Shown here piece after piece: positions 17,460 through 25,508 of a DNA stretch of 64,000 nucleotides. The translations under genes were made by a program, and so were the position numbers. The notes below the pieces were generated by a model. The model did no database searches. It was not told where the DNA came from and saw only the letters and a list, made by a program, of their open reading frames with translations. The DNA is from Acidimicrobiia bacterium (lineage in GTDB: Bacteria; Actinomycetota; Acidimicrobiia; Acidimicrobiales; SKKL01), in NCBI GenBank assembly GCA_041676705.1, contig JBAYRL010000001.1:248001-312000 (forward strand). The letters run 5' to 3'. How positions within the stretch are numbered: position 1 is the stretch's first letter; each line of letters starts with the position of its first letter.

Positions 17460-18516
17460 ATGAAGGTTTCAGTATCGGTAGGCAGCGCGTATTACGACGG
17501 TTCTGGGTGGGGAGAACTGGTGGAATACGTTAAAGCTGCAGAGCGTTTTTGGGCCTGATACGGTTTGGTCGGCCGAAGCGTGGGGAATGGATGCCGTAGT
17601 GTCATTGGGGTATTTGGCTGCGGTTACCAACACCATTCGTTTGGGTTCTGGCATTATGCAAATAAGTGCTCGCACCCCGGCTGCCACGGCACTCACAGCT
17701 TTGTCGCTGGCACAGATTTCTAACGATCGTTTTTCACTCGGACTAGGTGTGAGTGGGCCACAAGTGGTGGAAGGGCTACACGGTATGCCCTTCGCACATC
17801 CGCTGGGGCGTTTGCGTGAATATGTAGAAATTGTACGAATGGGGTTGCGAGGAGAACGCATTAGTTATCAGGGTGAACATTACGTTTTGCCTAGGCCAGG
17901 TGGTGAAGGAAAGGCGTTGCGACCATCGATTCCACCTCGGCCAGAGCTGCCTATTCATTTGGCCACACTCGGCCCCAAGTCGTTAGAGCTAACTGGCGAG
18001 CTGGCCGATGGCTGGATTGGTACCTCGTTCATTCCTGAACAAGGTCATATCATGCTCGATCGCATTCGTGCTGGAGCCGAAAAAGCGGGGCGTAATTTTG
18101 GGGACATCGAAATTCAAGTGAACGCGTCGGTCGCCATTGACGAGAACGTGGACAAGCTGATTGAGAATGCAAAAATGCAGATGGCCTTCTCACTGGGGGC
18201 CATGGGTTCAGCAGATTCGAACTTCTACAACGACGCATACTCTAGAGCGGGATTTGCCGATGCTGCAGCCAAGGTTCAAGAGCTTTGGGTGAATAATGAA
18301 CGTGAGGCAGCGGTAGCGGCGGTGCCAGAAGAAATGGTGCTGGCAGCATACATAATTGGTACGGAAGACATGGTCCGCGACCGGATAAGAGCTTTTAAGG
18401 ATGCCGGAGTAACCACATTGCGCCTTGGAGCTCGCGGTAAAACCGCGGCCGATCAAATTTCGCATTTGGAACGCACAATCGACGTAATTAAATCAGTAAC
18501 GGCTAGCAGTGATTGA
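17460..18516 (+). pseudogene. LLM-class flavin-dependent oxidoreductase, disrupted by a 1-bp frameshift
   Basis: The reading frame from the ATG at 17460, preceded by a strong AGGAGGGGG ribosome-binding site, gives MKVSVSVGSAYYDGSGWG and then AAERF before a TGA at 17556. The continuation GPDTVWSAEAWGMDAVVSLG is in another frame and runs to 18516. Removing one T from the run of five at 17546-17550 restores a single protein of about 351 residues. This has the F420-dependent LLM pattern: the N-terminal strand, VWSAEAWG, IRLGSGIMQI and a HPLGRLREYVEI segment. It may be a sequencing or assembly error, a recent mutation or a programmed shift. Without repair, an internal ATG at 17587 would give 309 residues lacking the first strand. 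Confidence 0.85.
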
Positions 18517-18814
18517 GTTTGAACCGGCTAGTAGCGTTTATCGAATTGAACAGTTGAAGGCACCCCGCCGTAAACGTTTTTGGTCGTGGGTGGGTACTTT
18601 AGTCACCGCCGGTGCCATGCAAGACATGGGAACAGTTATGCCCATTTTGAAGCGCTATCGAATCGTGGAAATTAGAGATAACGCAACCATTATCGATCTA
18701 GATGAAACCGCCTTCGATCGGCTGGATTTGGGCACCTTGTTGCGTGAAGACCTAGAAAATCTAAGCCCGGAAGATTTCATTAGGCGGTGGGTTCTCAACC
18801 GACAAAGTGATTAG
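18509..18814 (+). CDS. Small conserved-looking hypothetical protein
   Basis: This is a 101-residue protein I do not recognise. It starts with GTG and overlaps the LLM gene by 8 bp, so the two are probably co-translated. The sequence has a basic patch with tryptophans (LKAPRRKRFWSWVGTLVTAG), a central KRYRIVEIRDNATIIDLDE that looks like beta strands, and a C-terminal amphipathic stretch (REDLENLSPEDFIRRW). No transmembrane segment is convincing. It may assist the upstream flavin enzyme, but this rests only on location. Confidence 0.65.
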   Translation: MIEFEPASSVYRIEQLKAPRRKRFWSWVGTLVTAGAMQDMGTVMPILKRYRIVEIRDNATIIDLDETAFDRLDLGTLLREDLENLSPEDFIRRWVLNRQSD

Positions 18815-18879
18815 CCACAGCGTTTCTCTGTTCGTTGGCCCGCTCGCCTTTTGGAGGCTCACCGCTAAGCAACTCGGTT

Positions 18880-19869
18880 TTAGGTGGCTGGCACACCAAG
18901 GTAAATAGGGGAGTGCTGCCCTTCTCCTAGCAGTACATAGCGCCCGTCGTCAGCTATCGCCACTGCTTCCCCATAAATATCGAAGCGAGAGGGGAGCGAG
19001 CAGCGCCGGTTCTGGTTTATAGCCTCGGCGATAGTTTGGTTTGGTTCTCGATGCCAATACCAAAGGTTTGCTGGCGTTCGAAGCACTATGTTTAGTCCAT
19101 CTGGGCTTATATCGCCAGCCAACACAGCGCCGAAGACTCCTAAATCAAGCGTACCTACAAGCTCCAGCGGCACTGGAACGTTAGGGTTCCAAGTGGTGAA
19201 GGCTAACTCTTCCCCTACAAATAGCTGAGCCAAGCCGGTCACACTTTTTGTTACAACTACAACGTCACCGCTCCGTGGGTCAACCAGCAGCGCTTCGGCA
19301 TTGGCTGGTTCTGGCATGCGGAGCTGCACCGTTTCAAAGTTTTCAACTTTCGAAGGTGTTGTGTTGAGCTCCGGTACCGGTAGGCGCACTAACTCCAGGT
19401 AGTCGCGGCTATCGAGGTTATCGCCAATGTCACCAACAAACAGGTAAGTTGCGCCATCGGAAGAGGTAGCTAATGACATGTCTTCCCAGTCGTATTGTTC
19501 GTGTCCACTTAGATTGACGCGCACCAGGGTATTGCCGGTGCTGGTGTCAATGGCTATTACGTCGGCCGGGTTGGCCGAGTCTTCATGCACCCAAACCACG
19601 TTTGGGTCGCGGTGATCCCAAGCGGCACCAGAAATCTCGAACAACGAATCATCGGCCACACCACCGATGTGTGCCAGTGAATAGCTGGGGCAGGTCGGCC
19701 TTGGGTCAGTTGTTTCTTCGGCAGACGTGGTTGTGGTGGTTGATGACGTAGCGAATGTGCTCGGTACTTCAGGCGCAGCGGGTGTGCTAGGAGTGGTAGC
19801 GGAACATGAGATTCCAACTACTGACACAATTAGTAAGGCAGTGAGGCGCAAAACGGCGCGACTGAACAT
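18880..19869 (-). CDS. Predicted lipoprotein with a repeat-like, possibly beta-propeller ectodomain
   Basis: This 329-residue exported protein has a signal peptide with a lipobox (VSVVGISCSATT) and a Thr/Ser/Pro-rich linker to about residue 55. The body contains segments such as LFEISGAAWDHRDPNVVWV, YDWEDMSLATS and YLFVGDIGDNLDSRDY. The repeated aromatic-Asp strand pattern suggests a beta propeller or an esterase-like fold. I cannot assign an activity. The ATG at 19869 is chosen because the signal peptide begins there, and an upstream in-frame extension would run into the preceding gene. It is the last of four minus-strand exported or membrane genes. Confidence 0.75.
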   Translation of the reverse strand: MFSRAVLRLTALLIVSVVGISCSATTPSTPAAPEVPSTFATSSTTTTTSAEETTDPRPTCPSYSLAHIGGVADDSLFEISGAAWDHRDPNVVWVHEDSANPADVIAIDTSTGNTLVRVNLSGHEQYDWEDMSLATSSDGATYLFVGDIGDNLDSRDYLELVRLPVPELNTTPSKVENFETVQLRMPEPANAEALLVDPRSGDVVVVTKSVTGLAQLFVGEELAFTTWNPNVPVPLELVGTLDLGVFGAVLAGDISPDGLNIVLRTPANLWYWHREPNQTIAEAINQNRRCSLPSRFDIYGEAVAIADDGRYVLLGEGQHSPIYLGVPAT

Positions 19870-19894
19870 GGTTAAGTGTCTGGATCGGTGTATG

Positions 19895-20209
19895 TTATCG
19901 GCGCCGTTCGCCAGGCTTTGGAGCAAGAAAAACCAAGGCGAGACCGCCAAGCAGCGCCACTACGTTGGGTATGTAGGCCATGGCGCTAGGAATTATCACC
20001 GACACGATAAGTAGAGCGCCGGCCACGCGGTATTTGCCACGGTACGCCAAAGCGGCAGATCCCAACGCTGCGGCTACACCAATTAGGGCAGCCGCAATTA
20101 CGATCCACAGAGAATCGCGGTTGGTGTTTCCGGCGGTGTAGATAGCAAGACCAGCGCCCAATAGCGCCCATAGACCAATCAAGATTGTTAAAACTCGATT
20201 ATTGCTCAT
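19895..20209 (-). CDS. Small four-helix membrane protein
   Basis: This is a 104-residue protein with about four hydrophobic helices: VLTILIGLWALLGAGLAIY, WIVIAAALIGVAAALGSAAL, VAGALLIVSVIIPSAMAY and VALLGGLALVFLA. It ends with a basic tail (PKPGERRR). No family is recognised. Its ATG overlaps the upstream lipoprotein stop by 4 bp, so the pair are likely coupled. The gene for a second lipoprotein follows 25 bp downstream. Together these suggest a membrane or envelope unit, function unknown. Confidence 0.75.
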   Translation of the reverse strand: MSNNRVLTILIGLWALLGAGLAIYTAGNTNRDSLWIVIAAALIGVAAALGSAALAYRGKYRVAGALLIVSVIIPSAMAYIPNVVALLGGLALVFLAPKPGERRR

Positions 20210-21096
20210 TTGGTAACCGTCTTGTCTGCAATCTCAACGACCACTTGGTCGTTCTCGGCCACTGTTAATCCATATGTTGTCACCATGGTGACACTGGTTT
20301 CATCTTCCCAGAACTGGGTACGCGTAATTCCGTTGCCCGCGGGGGCATCGTAGAACAGATGGTAGATCGGCCGCTCATTATGTTCGATGATCTCGACGGG
20401 TACACCGTACCACCAGCTCATTGCTTCGGCACGACCAATATCTTTGACTTCTTTGCAGAAGCGTGCAATAACGACGGCTCGTTGGTCATCGTCAGGGTGA
20501 CGGGAGTGATTATTAGTGTACGATTCAATCGTGCCGCTACGCGCTCCAGATACGGCAACTGAACCCAGACCCGGTATATCGCTTGGTTGAAGTAAGGATA
20601 CCAGTTTTGCGGTATGTCCGGGGAACATAATTGTGCCGTCGCTCTCGACCGTGGCGTCAGACGCAATTCGTATTAAGTTGTCGGTTGGGATAGACCGCGA
20701 CATCAGGGCTGCGATTAGAGAATCGCCTTCCAAGATGTTCACCCCCATAATGCCGAGGGGGCCTGTCGTGCCTTCGACTGGTTCAGCTACGGCCCTCTGA
20801 GGAATGAGTGGGCCAGCCTCTAAGGAATGGAAAACAAAAACTGCTAAATCACCTGTTGGTTCTTCGAGACTTTCAAACTCGAACATCGACATAGACAGCT
20901 CTGCAGCACCAGGCATTTCAATTGGCAGAATTTGTTCGGCGGTCTCCTTTAGATCGCGAGGCAACTTAAGATCATTGATAGGGCCTAGCGATGTGCCGCA
21001 GTTTGTTCGCGTGTGAGCTGCTCGATCCGTTGAGGAGGAGCAGCTCACACTAAGCAATACCGCCGCGGCCAGTGCCGCGATTATGCGTTTTGCCAT
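20206..21096 (-). CDS. Predicted lipoprotein of unknown function
   Basis: This is a 296-residue exported protein with a signal peptide MAKRIIAALAAAVLLSVSC and Cys19 as the lipidation site. The mature part shows no motif I can place. It contains segments such as LEGDSLIAALMSRSIPTDN and TIMFPGHTAKLVSLLQPSDI. Cysteines at about residues 33 and 215 could form a disulfide. It is coupled by a 4-bp overlap to the small membrane protein downstream and lies 6 bp after a secreted-protein gene upstream. Confidence 0.75.
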   Translation of the reverse strand: MAKRIIAALAAAVLLSVSCSSSTDRAAHTRTNCGTSLGPINDLKLPRDLKETAEQILPIEMPGAAELSMSMFEFESLEEPTGDLAVFVFHSLEAGPLIPQRAVAEPVEGTTGPLGIMGVNILEGDSLIAALMSRSIPTDNLIRIASDATVESDGTIMFPGHTAKLVSLLQPSDIPGLGSVAVSGARSGTIESYTNNHSRHPDDDQRAVVIARFCKEVKDIGRAEAMSWWYGVPVEIIEHNERPIYHLFYDAPAGNGITRTQFWEDETSVTMVTTYGLTVAENDQVVVEIADKTVTK

Positions 21097-21102
21097 TACA
21101 GA

Positions 21103-21945
21103 TTAGTAAGGTGGCGGCGTTATTGATGTCCACTTGCTAGTGGCCATATGGGTACCTGAACATGTCTGGCTCTGACGGAACTTTGCATCATATCCACCGG
21201 GAGCCCAGGACTGCAGTTCAGTCGACAGAGTGAAGTTCTGTCCTGGTTGAAGATTGCACCATAGGAAGTCACTGTGGAAACTACCATGAGCGAACGAACG
21301 TGCAATCGTTGGCTGCCAGGTTGTGTCCGCCGTGTCAAAATATGCTCCTACCGGATGGTTCCAAGCAACTGAAGTCGATGACTCGCCCCAATAAACGTCA
21401 CAGCACTCCGAAGCTGCCTTGAACCGGGTTGCGTTATAAACATCGTCCCATTGACGGTCGTGTGTCCACTTGAACTTAGCGATGTCAATCGAGAGGATAT
21501 CCTGCAGTGTCTGGGAGGATCTCACATAGTTCCCATATAGTGCCATTGGAGCGAAATGTGAAGTGTTCTCTCCGATTGATGACGACTCCGAACTAACCTC
21601 TACGCTTTCTCGAACGACCGAGCTAATTTCTGGCGCGAGTGGTGCTCTTACCTCCTGTTCTACGATTGTTACACCGCATCGTTCATCGATTTCGACGATA
21701 ACTGTACTGACAAGATCGGGAGTTGGGTCGTCAACTCTTCCGCTAATTACCTCAATAGATGTGCCGTCGCAATCGTTACCACGTTCAACGTGCACCTCAG
21801 CGCCATGGTCACCTAGGTAGGTCTCTGTGGCTTTGATCGAGTTTTCGGTGGCACCGACGCTCGAAACGGTTGATGTCAGAGCGACAATCGCAATGGCCAC
21901 AACCACCAAACGTCGCTTTTTATGCCTCGGTATGGATTCTTTCAT
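21103..21945 (-). CDS. Secreted protein of unknown function
   Basis: This is a 280-residue protein with a basic N-terminus and one hydrophobic segment (RLVVVAIAIVALTSTVSSVGA) that looks like a cleavable signal peptide. The start ATG at 21945 follows an AAGGAGA ribosome-binding site at a good distance; an in-frame codon 45 bases upstream lacks one. The mature C-terminal half is rich in aromatic residues and has a possible Cys pair (ECCDVYWGES) plus LWCNLQPGQNF, which suggests an extracellular beta-rich fold. No family is recognised. Its wording differs from the core genes around, so it may be accessory. Confidence 0.75.
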   Translation of the reverse strand: MKESIPRHKKRRLVVVAIAIVALTSTVSSVGATENSIKATETYLGDHGAEVHVERGNDCDGTSIEVISGRVDDPTPDLVSTVIVEIDERCGVTIVEQEVRAPLAPEISSVVRESVEVSSESSSIGENTSHFAPMALYGNYVRSSQTLQDILSIDIAKFKWTHDRQWDDVYNATRFKAASECCDVYWGESSTSVAWNHPVGAYFDTADTTWQPTIARSFAHGSFHSDFLWCNLQPGQNFTLSTELQSWAPGGYDAKFRQSQTCSGTHMATSKWTSITPPPY

Positions 21946-22245
21946 GCCGGGTCTCCTTTTCTTGGATCGACTCCGGACACCGAAACACATTCATGGCGAC
22001 TCTAAGTCGATCGTTGGCTACAACAAGGGCTTTTGCTCAAGTTGCTCCTGTAGTGTTCAACTGCTGTCCCTATCACTATGGGCAAATCCCGAAGAAATGT
22101 CAACGGAGATTTTGGAAAGCGCTGTCCATTCGAACCGTATTTACGATATGTAATACCAGCTAGTTGATACTTTATCGTACTCGCAACTTCACAAATATAA
22201 TTTTCACATTATCTTTGAAAGGGAAGAAAGCGGGTCTTGAAAGAG

Positions 22246-22264
22246 CGTTTTAATAATTAAAACG
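22246..22264. repeat. Perfect 19-bp AT-rich palindrome
   Basis: The arms CGTTTTAAT and ATTAAAACG flank a single A and are exactly complementary. It may be an operator or a short terminator-like hairpin. No run of T follows beyond the arms. It sits about 300 bp from both neighbouring genes, close to the recombinase remnant. Confidence 0.55.
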
Positions 22265-22345
22265 TGTCAAATTTATGGTAATTAGTCTCATCATTTGGCT
22301 GGCGAGGGTTCGTACGGCGGCGAAGTGCGAGGATGAGTGAAGCCA

Positions 22346-22545
22346 TCAGAGGGTGGTTTTCTGATTGTCGTCAGTAGCGAGCGGGCCCGGCTGTATCTAG
22401 GGATTGCTTGATGAATTTTAGCTACACAGTCACACAGCTTAACAGAACGTGCATTATCGGCGTTTTGTTGGTACCGCGTGCCACCATACTGATCAACCAT
22501 TTTGGAGATCTCATCTGGTTTCAGTTTCAAGTGAAACCCTCCGCG
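22346..22545 (-). pseudogene. Decayed serine recombinase C-terminal fragment
   Basis: On the minus strand the segment LKLKPDEISKMVDQYGG resembles the start of the helix-turn-helix tail of large or resolvase-type serine recombinases (typically LTPEEIxxLVxxYxxG). Other frames then continue the pattern: MHVLLSCVTV, then VAKIHQAIPRYSR back in the first frame, then LATDDNQKTTL. An ancestor of the form ADNxxVSxVTVAKILHQAGIPRYSR-LTDDQ would explain all pieces with a few small indels. No catalytic domain remains. The call rests on pattern resemblance by eye. Confidence 0.4.
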
Positions 22546-22564
22546 ACGACTAGCGTTGTATGTT

Positions 22565-24145
22565 ATGCCAAGACGCATTGAGGTTGAACTTACCAGCAGC
22601 CGTGAGGACGGTGTTTGGACGTGGCGTGCCGCCGGTGCCCGCCAGCCCAAAGGAGAGCTGGATGGAGCCCTTCTCTATGAAGGTGCAAAGGTTGGAGATG
22701 TAGTACGTGCAGACGCTGAGTTTGACGTCGAAGGCATCCAAATCGTTGGTGTGCTACCACCAAAAGGGCCCAGGAAAGAGCCCGAGCGAATCGAGATAAT
22801 TGGGCGACCAATTAAAGAGGACGAACTCGTAACGTCACAGCTTGCGCCCAAAGGTCGTCGTTCCCGGGATGACGGTGATAGAGAAGGCCGCCGGCCGCGC
22901 CGCCCACGACGTGATCGTGACCGTGCTAAAGACGGCGAAACCGGTCGTGGCGAAGCCGACGGCGAGCGGCGAGGTCCTCGTCGTGACCGGCGACAAGATG
23001 GTGCCCGTGACGGTGAGGGCGAAAAGCGTCAACGTCGCGAGCGAGGCCCGCGTGCAGAGCGTACGCCCCGTCCTCAACAAGACGCACGACCCAAGCCAAA
23101 GCGTCTTCGACCAGGTCGCAAGCATCGTTCCGAACTAGTAGCTGCTTTGCCTGAGGAAGAACGCCCCATTGCTGAGCAGGTTTTACGAGGCGGTATCCCA
23201 GCCGTTCGCCAGGCCATCGACAAACAAAATCAAGAAGCGGTTGCTAATGGGCAACCCACTGTTAATGGTGATGCTCTGGTTGCCATTGCCGAGCGGATTC
23301 TGCCGAAGCTGCGTAGTGCTGAATGGCTTGACCGCGCTGACGCGGCCTTAGCAAACCTCGACGAGCTCGACCTGCGAGACTTACGTTCAGTAGTGACAGC
23401 CGCCGACGGAGCTGCCCGCGACGAACAAAGCCGTGCCTTGGCAGCTCAGCTTCGTGAAGGCCTGTCAGCCCGAGTGGAATCCGAGCATGCCGCTTGGCTT
23501 GAGGACATGAAGCGAACCTTGACCGAAGGCCGGGTTGTGCGTTCGTTACGCCTGAGTTCTCGTCCTCCAAAGGCGGGCTCTCCCCTGCCTGGTGATGTCG
23601 CCGGTGCCTTGATTAGCGCCGCTAGCGAGGCTTTTGGTCCAGACATTACCCAAGAACGTTGGGCAACGGTGCTCGACGCCGTGGCTTACTCCCCAGTGCG
23701 CCAGCAAGTTAAACCGGTTGCAGTTCCAACGGAACCATCGGAAAACCTATTGGTCGTGGTACGTAAGCTGGCCAGTCGTGTTCCTGAGATTGCCAAACTC
23801 TTTGGTATCGAACCCGAGGAGGCCCCTAATCGGCGCAGGCGGACACGCAAGCCTGCCGCTAAGGCCGATGGCACCGACACCACCGACGGCACGCAAACTA
23901 AAGAACCAACGCCAGAACCAGCGCCAGAACCAGCGGAAACAACTTCGACAGAGGTTGCCGACACGCCAACTCAACCGGAAGCTGCGACAACAGCTGAAAG
24001 CCAAGCAGAAACCGTGCCAGCGGTGACGGAAGAAACCTCTGGTGAGGTAGCCCCTCCGCCGAGCGCTGAACCTGCGGCTGAACAAGGCGCGGAGGCCGAG
24101 GTTGAAAAGCCAGAATCTAGCGACGCTCCGTCAGCCGACGAGTAA
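22565..24145 (+). CDS. Unknown protein with basic low-complexity middle and acidic tail
   Basis: This is a 526-residue protein I do not recognise. Residues 1-90 look beta-rich (RIEVELTSSREDGVWTWRA; KVGDVVRADAEFDVEGIQIV). Residues about 92-185 are dominated by Arg, Asp, Gly and Lys with repeated RRDRD-like runs. Residues 190-400 are helical with AEQVLRGGIPAVRQAID and DAALANLDELDLRDLRSVV. The tail from about 430 is Pro/Glu/Thr/Ala-rich and disordered. A nucleic acid-binding role is plausible from the basic segment, but is inference. I chose the ATG at 22565; a TANNNT box 8 bases upstream suggests a leaderless message. It precedes an enoyl-CoA hydratase gene by 10 bp. Confidence 0.75.
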   Translation: MPRRIEVELTSSREDGVWTWRAAGARQPKGELDGALLYEGAKVGDVVRADAEFDVEGIQIVGVLPPKGPRKEPERIEIIGRPIKEDELVTSQLAPKGRRSRDDGDREGRRPRRPRRDRDRAKDGETGRGEADGERRGPRRDRRQDGARDGEGEKRQRRERGPRAERTPRPQQDARPKPKRLRPGRKHRSELVAALPEEERPIAEQVLRGGIPAVRQAIDKQNQEAVANGQPTVNGDALVAIAERILPKLRSAEWLDRADAALANLDELDLRDLRSVVTAADGAARDEQSRALAAQLREGLSARVESEHAAWLEDMKRTLTEGRVVRSLRLSSRPPKAGSPLPGDVAGALISAASEAFGPDITQERWATVLDAVAYSPVRQQVKPVAVPTEPSENLLVVVRKLASRVPEIAKLFGIEPEEAPNRRRRTRKPAAKADGTDTTDGTQTKEPTPEPAPEPAETTSTEVADTPTQPEAATTAESQAETVPAVTEETSGEVAPPPSAEPAAEQGAEAEVEKPESSDAPSADE

Positions 24146-24155
24146 GGTTTCAGCC

Positions 24156-24917
24156 ATGATCGATTATGAAGTTCGTGGTCACGTTGCAATCTTGACCATC
24201 AATCGCCCAGACGCCCGCAACGCGGTCAACGCCGCGGTGGCCTCTGGCATGGAAGAAGCACTCGACAAGGCCGAAGCTGACGACAACGTCTGGGTAATGG
24301 TCTTGGCCGGGGAAGGTCCAGTCTTTTGCGCTGGCGCTGATCTCAAAGCCATTGCCAGTGGCGAAGGCGGAGGACTGGGAACCAAACGCGGTGGTTTCGC
24401 CGGCCTCGTGCAGCGTGAGCGCACCAAGCCCTTGATTGCAGCCGTGAATGGTCCTGCGCTAGCTGGTGGCACCGAGATTGTGTTGTCTTGCGATCTGGTG
24501 GTGGCCTCTACCGAAGCCCGATTCGGCGTGCCCGAGGTTAAGCGGTCGTTGGTCGCAGCGGCTGGAGCACTTTTCCGCCTTGCGCAGAAGATGCCACAAA
24601 ATATCGCAGCCGAGCTGCTGTTAACTGGTGACCCGATCTCGGCTGAGCGGGCCCATCATTTCGGTTTGGTAAACGAATTGTGCGAGCCTGGCCAGGCCGT
24701 AGACGCCGCTCTGGCTTTAGCTGAGCGCATCAGTGAGAACGCTCCCCTGGCGGTGCGTGAAAGCCTAAATGTCATGCGTGCCAGTCGCATGGTTGACGAC
24801 GAGGCTGCTTTCCGTCTTTCGGGAGAAGCGTTTGCTCGTTTAGCTTCCACCGAAGACTACGCCGAGGGTCCACGCGCTTTCATCGAGAAGCGTGCTCCGC
24901 AGTGGAAGGGCCGCTAG
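24156..24917 (+). CDS. Enoyl-CoA hydratase/isomerase family protein
   Basis: This 253-residue crotonase-fold enzyme is predicted to hydrate trans-2-enoyl-CoA or carry out a related reaction in fatty-acid or amino-acid breakdown. The oxyanion-hole segment is FCAGADLKAI near residue 49, and AVNGPALAGGTEIVLSCDLVV is the second oxyanion-hole strand. The position usually holding catalytic Glu reads VPEVKRSLVAAAGALFRL. In the hydratase family, Glu residues near these two sites act as base and acid; only the PEVK Glu is clear, so substrate and exact reaction are uncertain. An AAGG ribosome-binding site precedes the ATG at 24156. Confidence 0.9.
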   Translation: MIDYEVRGHVAILTINRPDARNAVNAAVASGMEEALDKAEADDNVWVMVLAGEGPVFCAGADLKAIASGEGGGLGTKRGGFAGLVQRERTKPLIAAVNGPALAGGTEIVLSCDLVVASTEARFGVPEVKRSLVAAAGALFRLAQKMPQNIAAELLLTGDPISAERAHHFGLVNELCEPGQAVDAALALAERISENAPLAVRESLNVMRASRMVDDEAAFRLSGEAFARLASTEDYAEGPRAFIEKRAPQWKGR

Positions 24918-24974
24918 AGCCTTCACAGGGCCGGGCCTTAAAAATGCTGGCCGTAAAACGGAGCTAGTTACTAT

Positions 24975-25006
24975 GGCGGTCGCTTGGGCGGCCGCCACAT
25001 CTTTTT
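24975..25006 (+). terminator. Likely intrinsic terminator after enoyl-CoA hydratase gene
   Basis: A 7-bp stem pairs GGCGGTC (24975-24981) with GGCCGCC (24990-24996), one pair being a wobble, with an 8-base loop. A run of five T follows at 25002-25006. It lies 58 bp after the stop codon at 24917. Confidence 0.55.
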
Positions 25007-25076
25007 GGCTACACAACACGACCCTACGGTCTGCTACGGCGCAAACATCCCCATTTGAAAGACCGGTTTTATTGGG

Positions 25077-25496
25077 TTAGATCAGCTCGCTAATCACGCC
25101 AGTATCGAACAAGAACTCAGCTAGGCCTCTTACCAAGGGACGGTTTTCAACCTCGGCCAATGGCACCCATTCAGCGGCGGCCGCGTCATCACCGGGCACC
25201 GGTGGCACCGGGTCAAGCGTTGAGGCGAAAAAATCAAAGATTACAAAGTGGTATTCATCGGTAATCTTTTCCACATAACCGGCTAGCTCACCACAAAAAA
25301 CAACCAAGCCGGTTTCTTCTTCGACTTCACGAACCACGGCTTCGGCCATGGTTTCTCCCGGTTCTACGCGTCCACCGGGAACGCTCCACTCGCCCACCGC
25401 TGGTGGGCGACCACGTTGCACTAACAACAATCGTTGTTGATCGTCCACAACGATGGCACCAACACTTAGTTCCACCTTGCGAGGTGTTGCAGCCAT
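25077..25496 (-). CDS. Nudix hydrolase
   Basis: This 139-residue protein has a perfect Nudix box, starting GRVEPGE at residue 42 and ending REVEEETGL near residue 64. It binds Mg and hydrolyses a nucleoside diphosphate linked to another moiety. Features of the MutT/ADP-ribose pyrophosphatase size range are present (VGAIVVDDQQRLLLVQRGR at the start). The preferred substrate cannot be read from sequence. It is the last of four closely packed minus-strand genes running from 26746 to 25077, separated by 12 bp from the acetyltransferase. Confidence 0.92.
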   Translation of the reverse strand: MAATPRKVELSVGAIVVDDQQRLLLVQRGRPPAVGEWSVPGGRVEPGETMAEAVVREVEEETGLVVFCGELAGYVEKITDEYHFVIFDFFASTLDPVPPVPGDDAAAAEWVPLAEVENRPLVRGLAEFLFDTGVISELI

Positions 25497-25508
25497 TTTG
25501 GTAGCCGT

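Larger units (their letters stand above)
21946..22564. other. Gene-poor AT-rich stretch between secreted-protein gene and core region
   Basis: No intact gene is seen in these 619 bases. It contains a perfect 19-bp palindrome (22246-22264), a TATAAT -10 candidate on the plus strand at 22196-22201, and an apparent recombinase remnant on the minus strand. A TAGCGT box at 22551-22556 may serve as the -10 for the gene starting at 22565. Confidence 0.6.

Noticed and set aside
22291..22650. A 119-codon minus-strand frame
   Set aside because: Its 5' part lies inside the gene starting at 22565, and the remainder fits a frameshifted recombinase remnant better than an intact gene.
24892..25080. A 62-codon plus-strand frame after the enoyl-CoA hydratase gene
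   Set aside because: It overlaps that gene in another frame, has no ribosome-binding site and contains the likely terminator.
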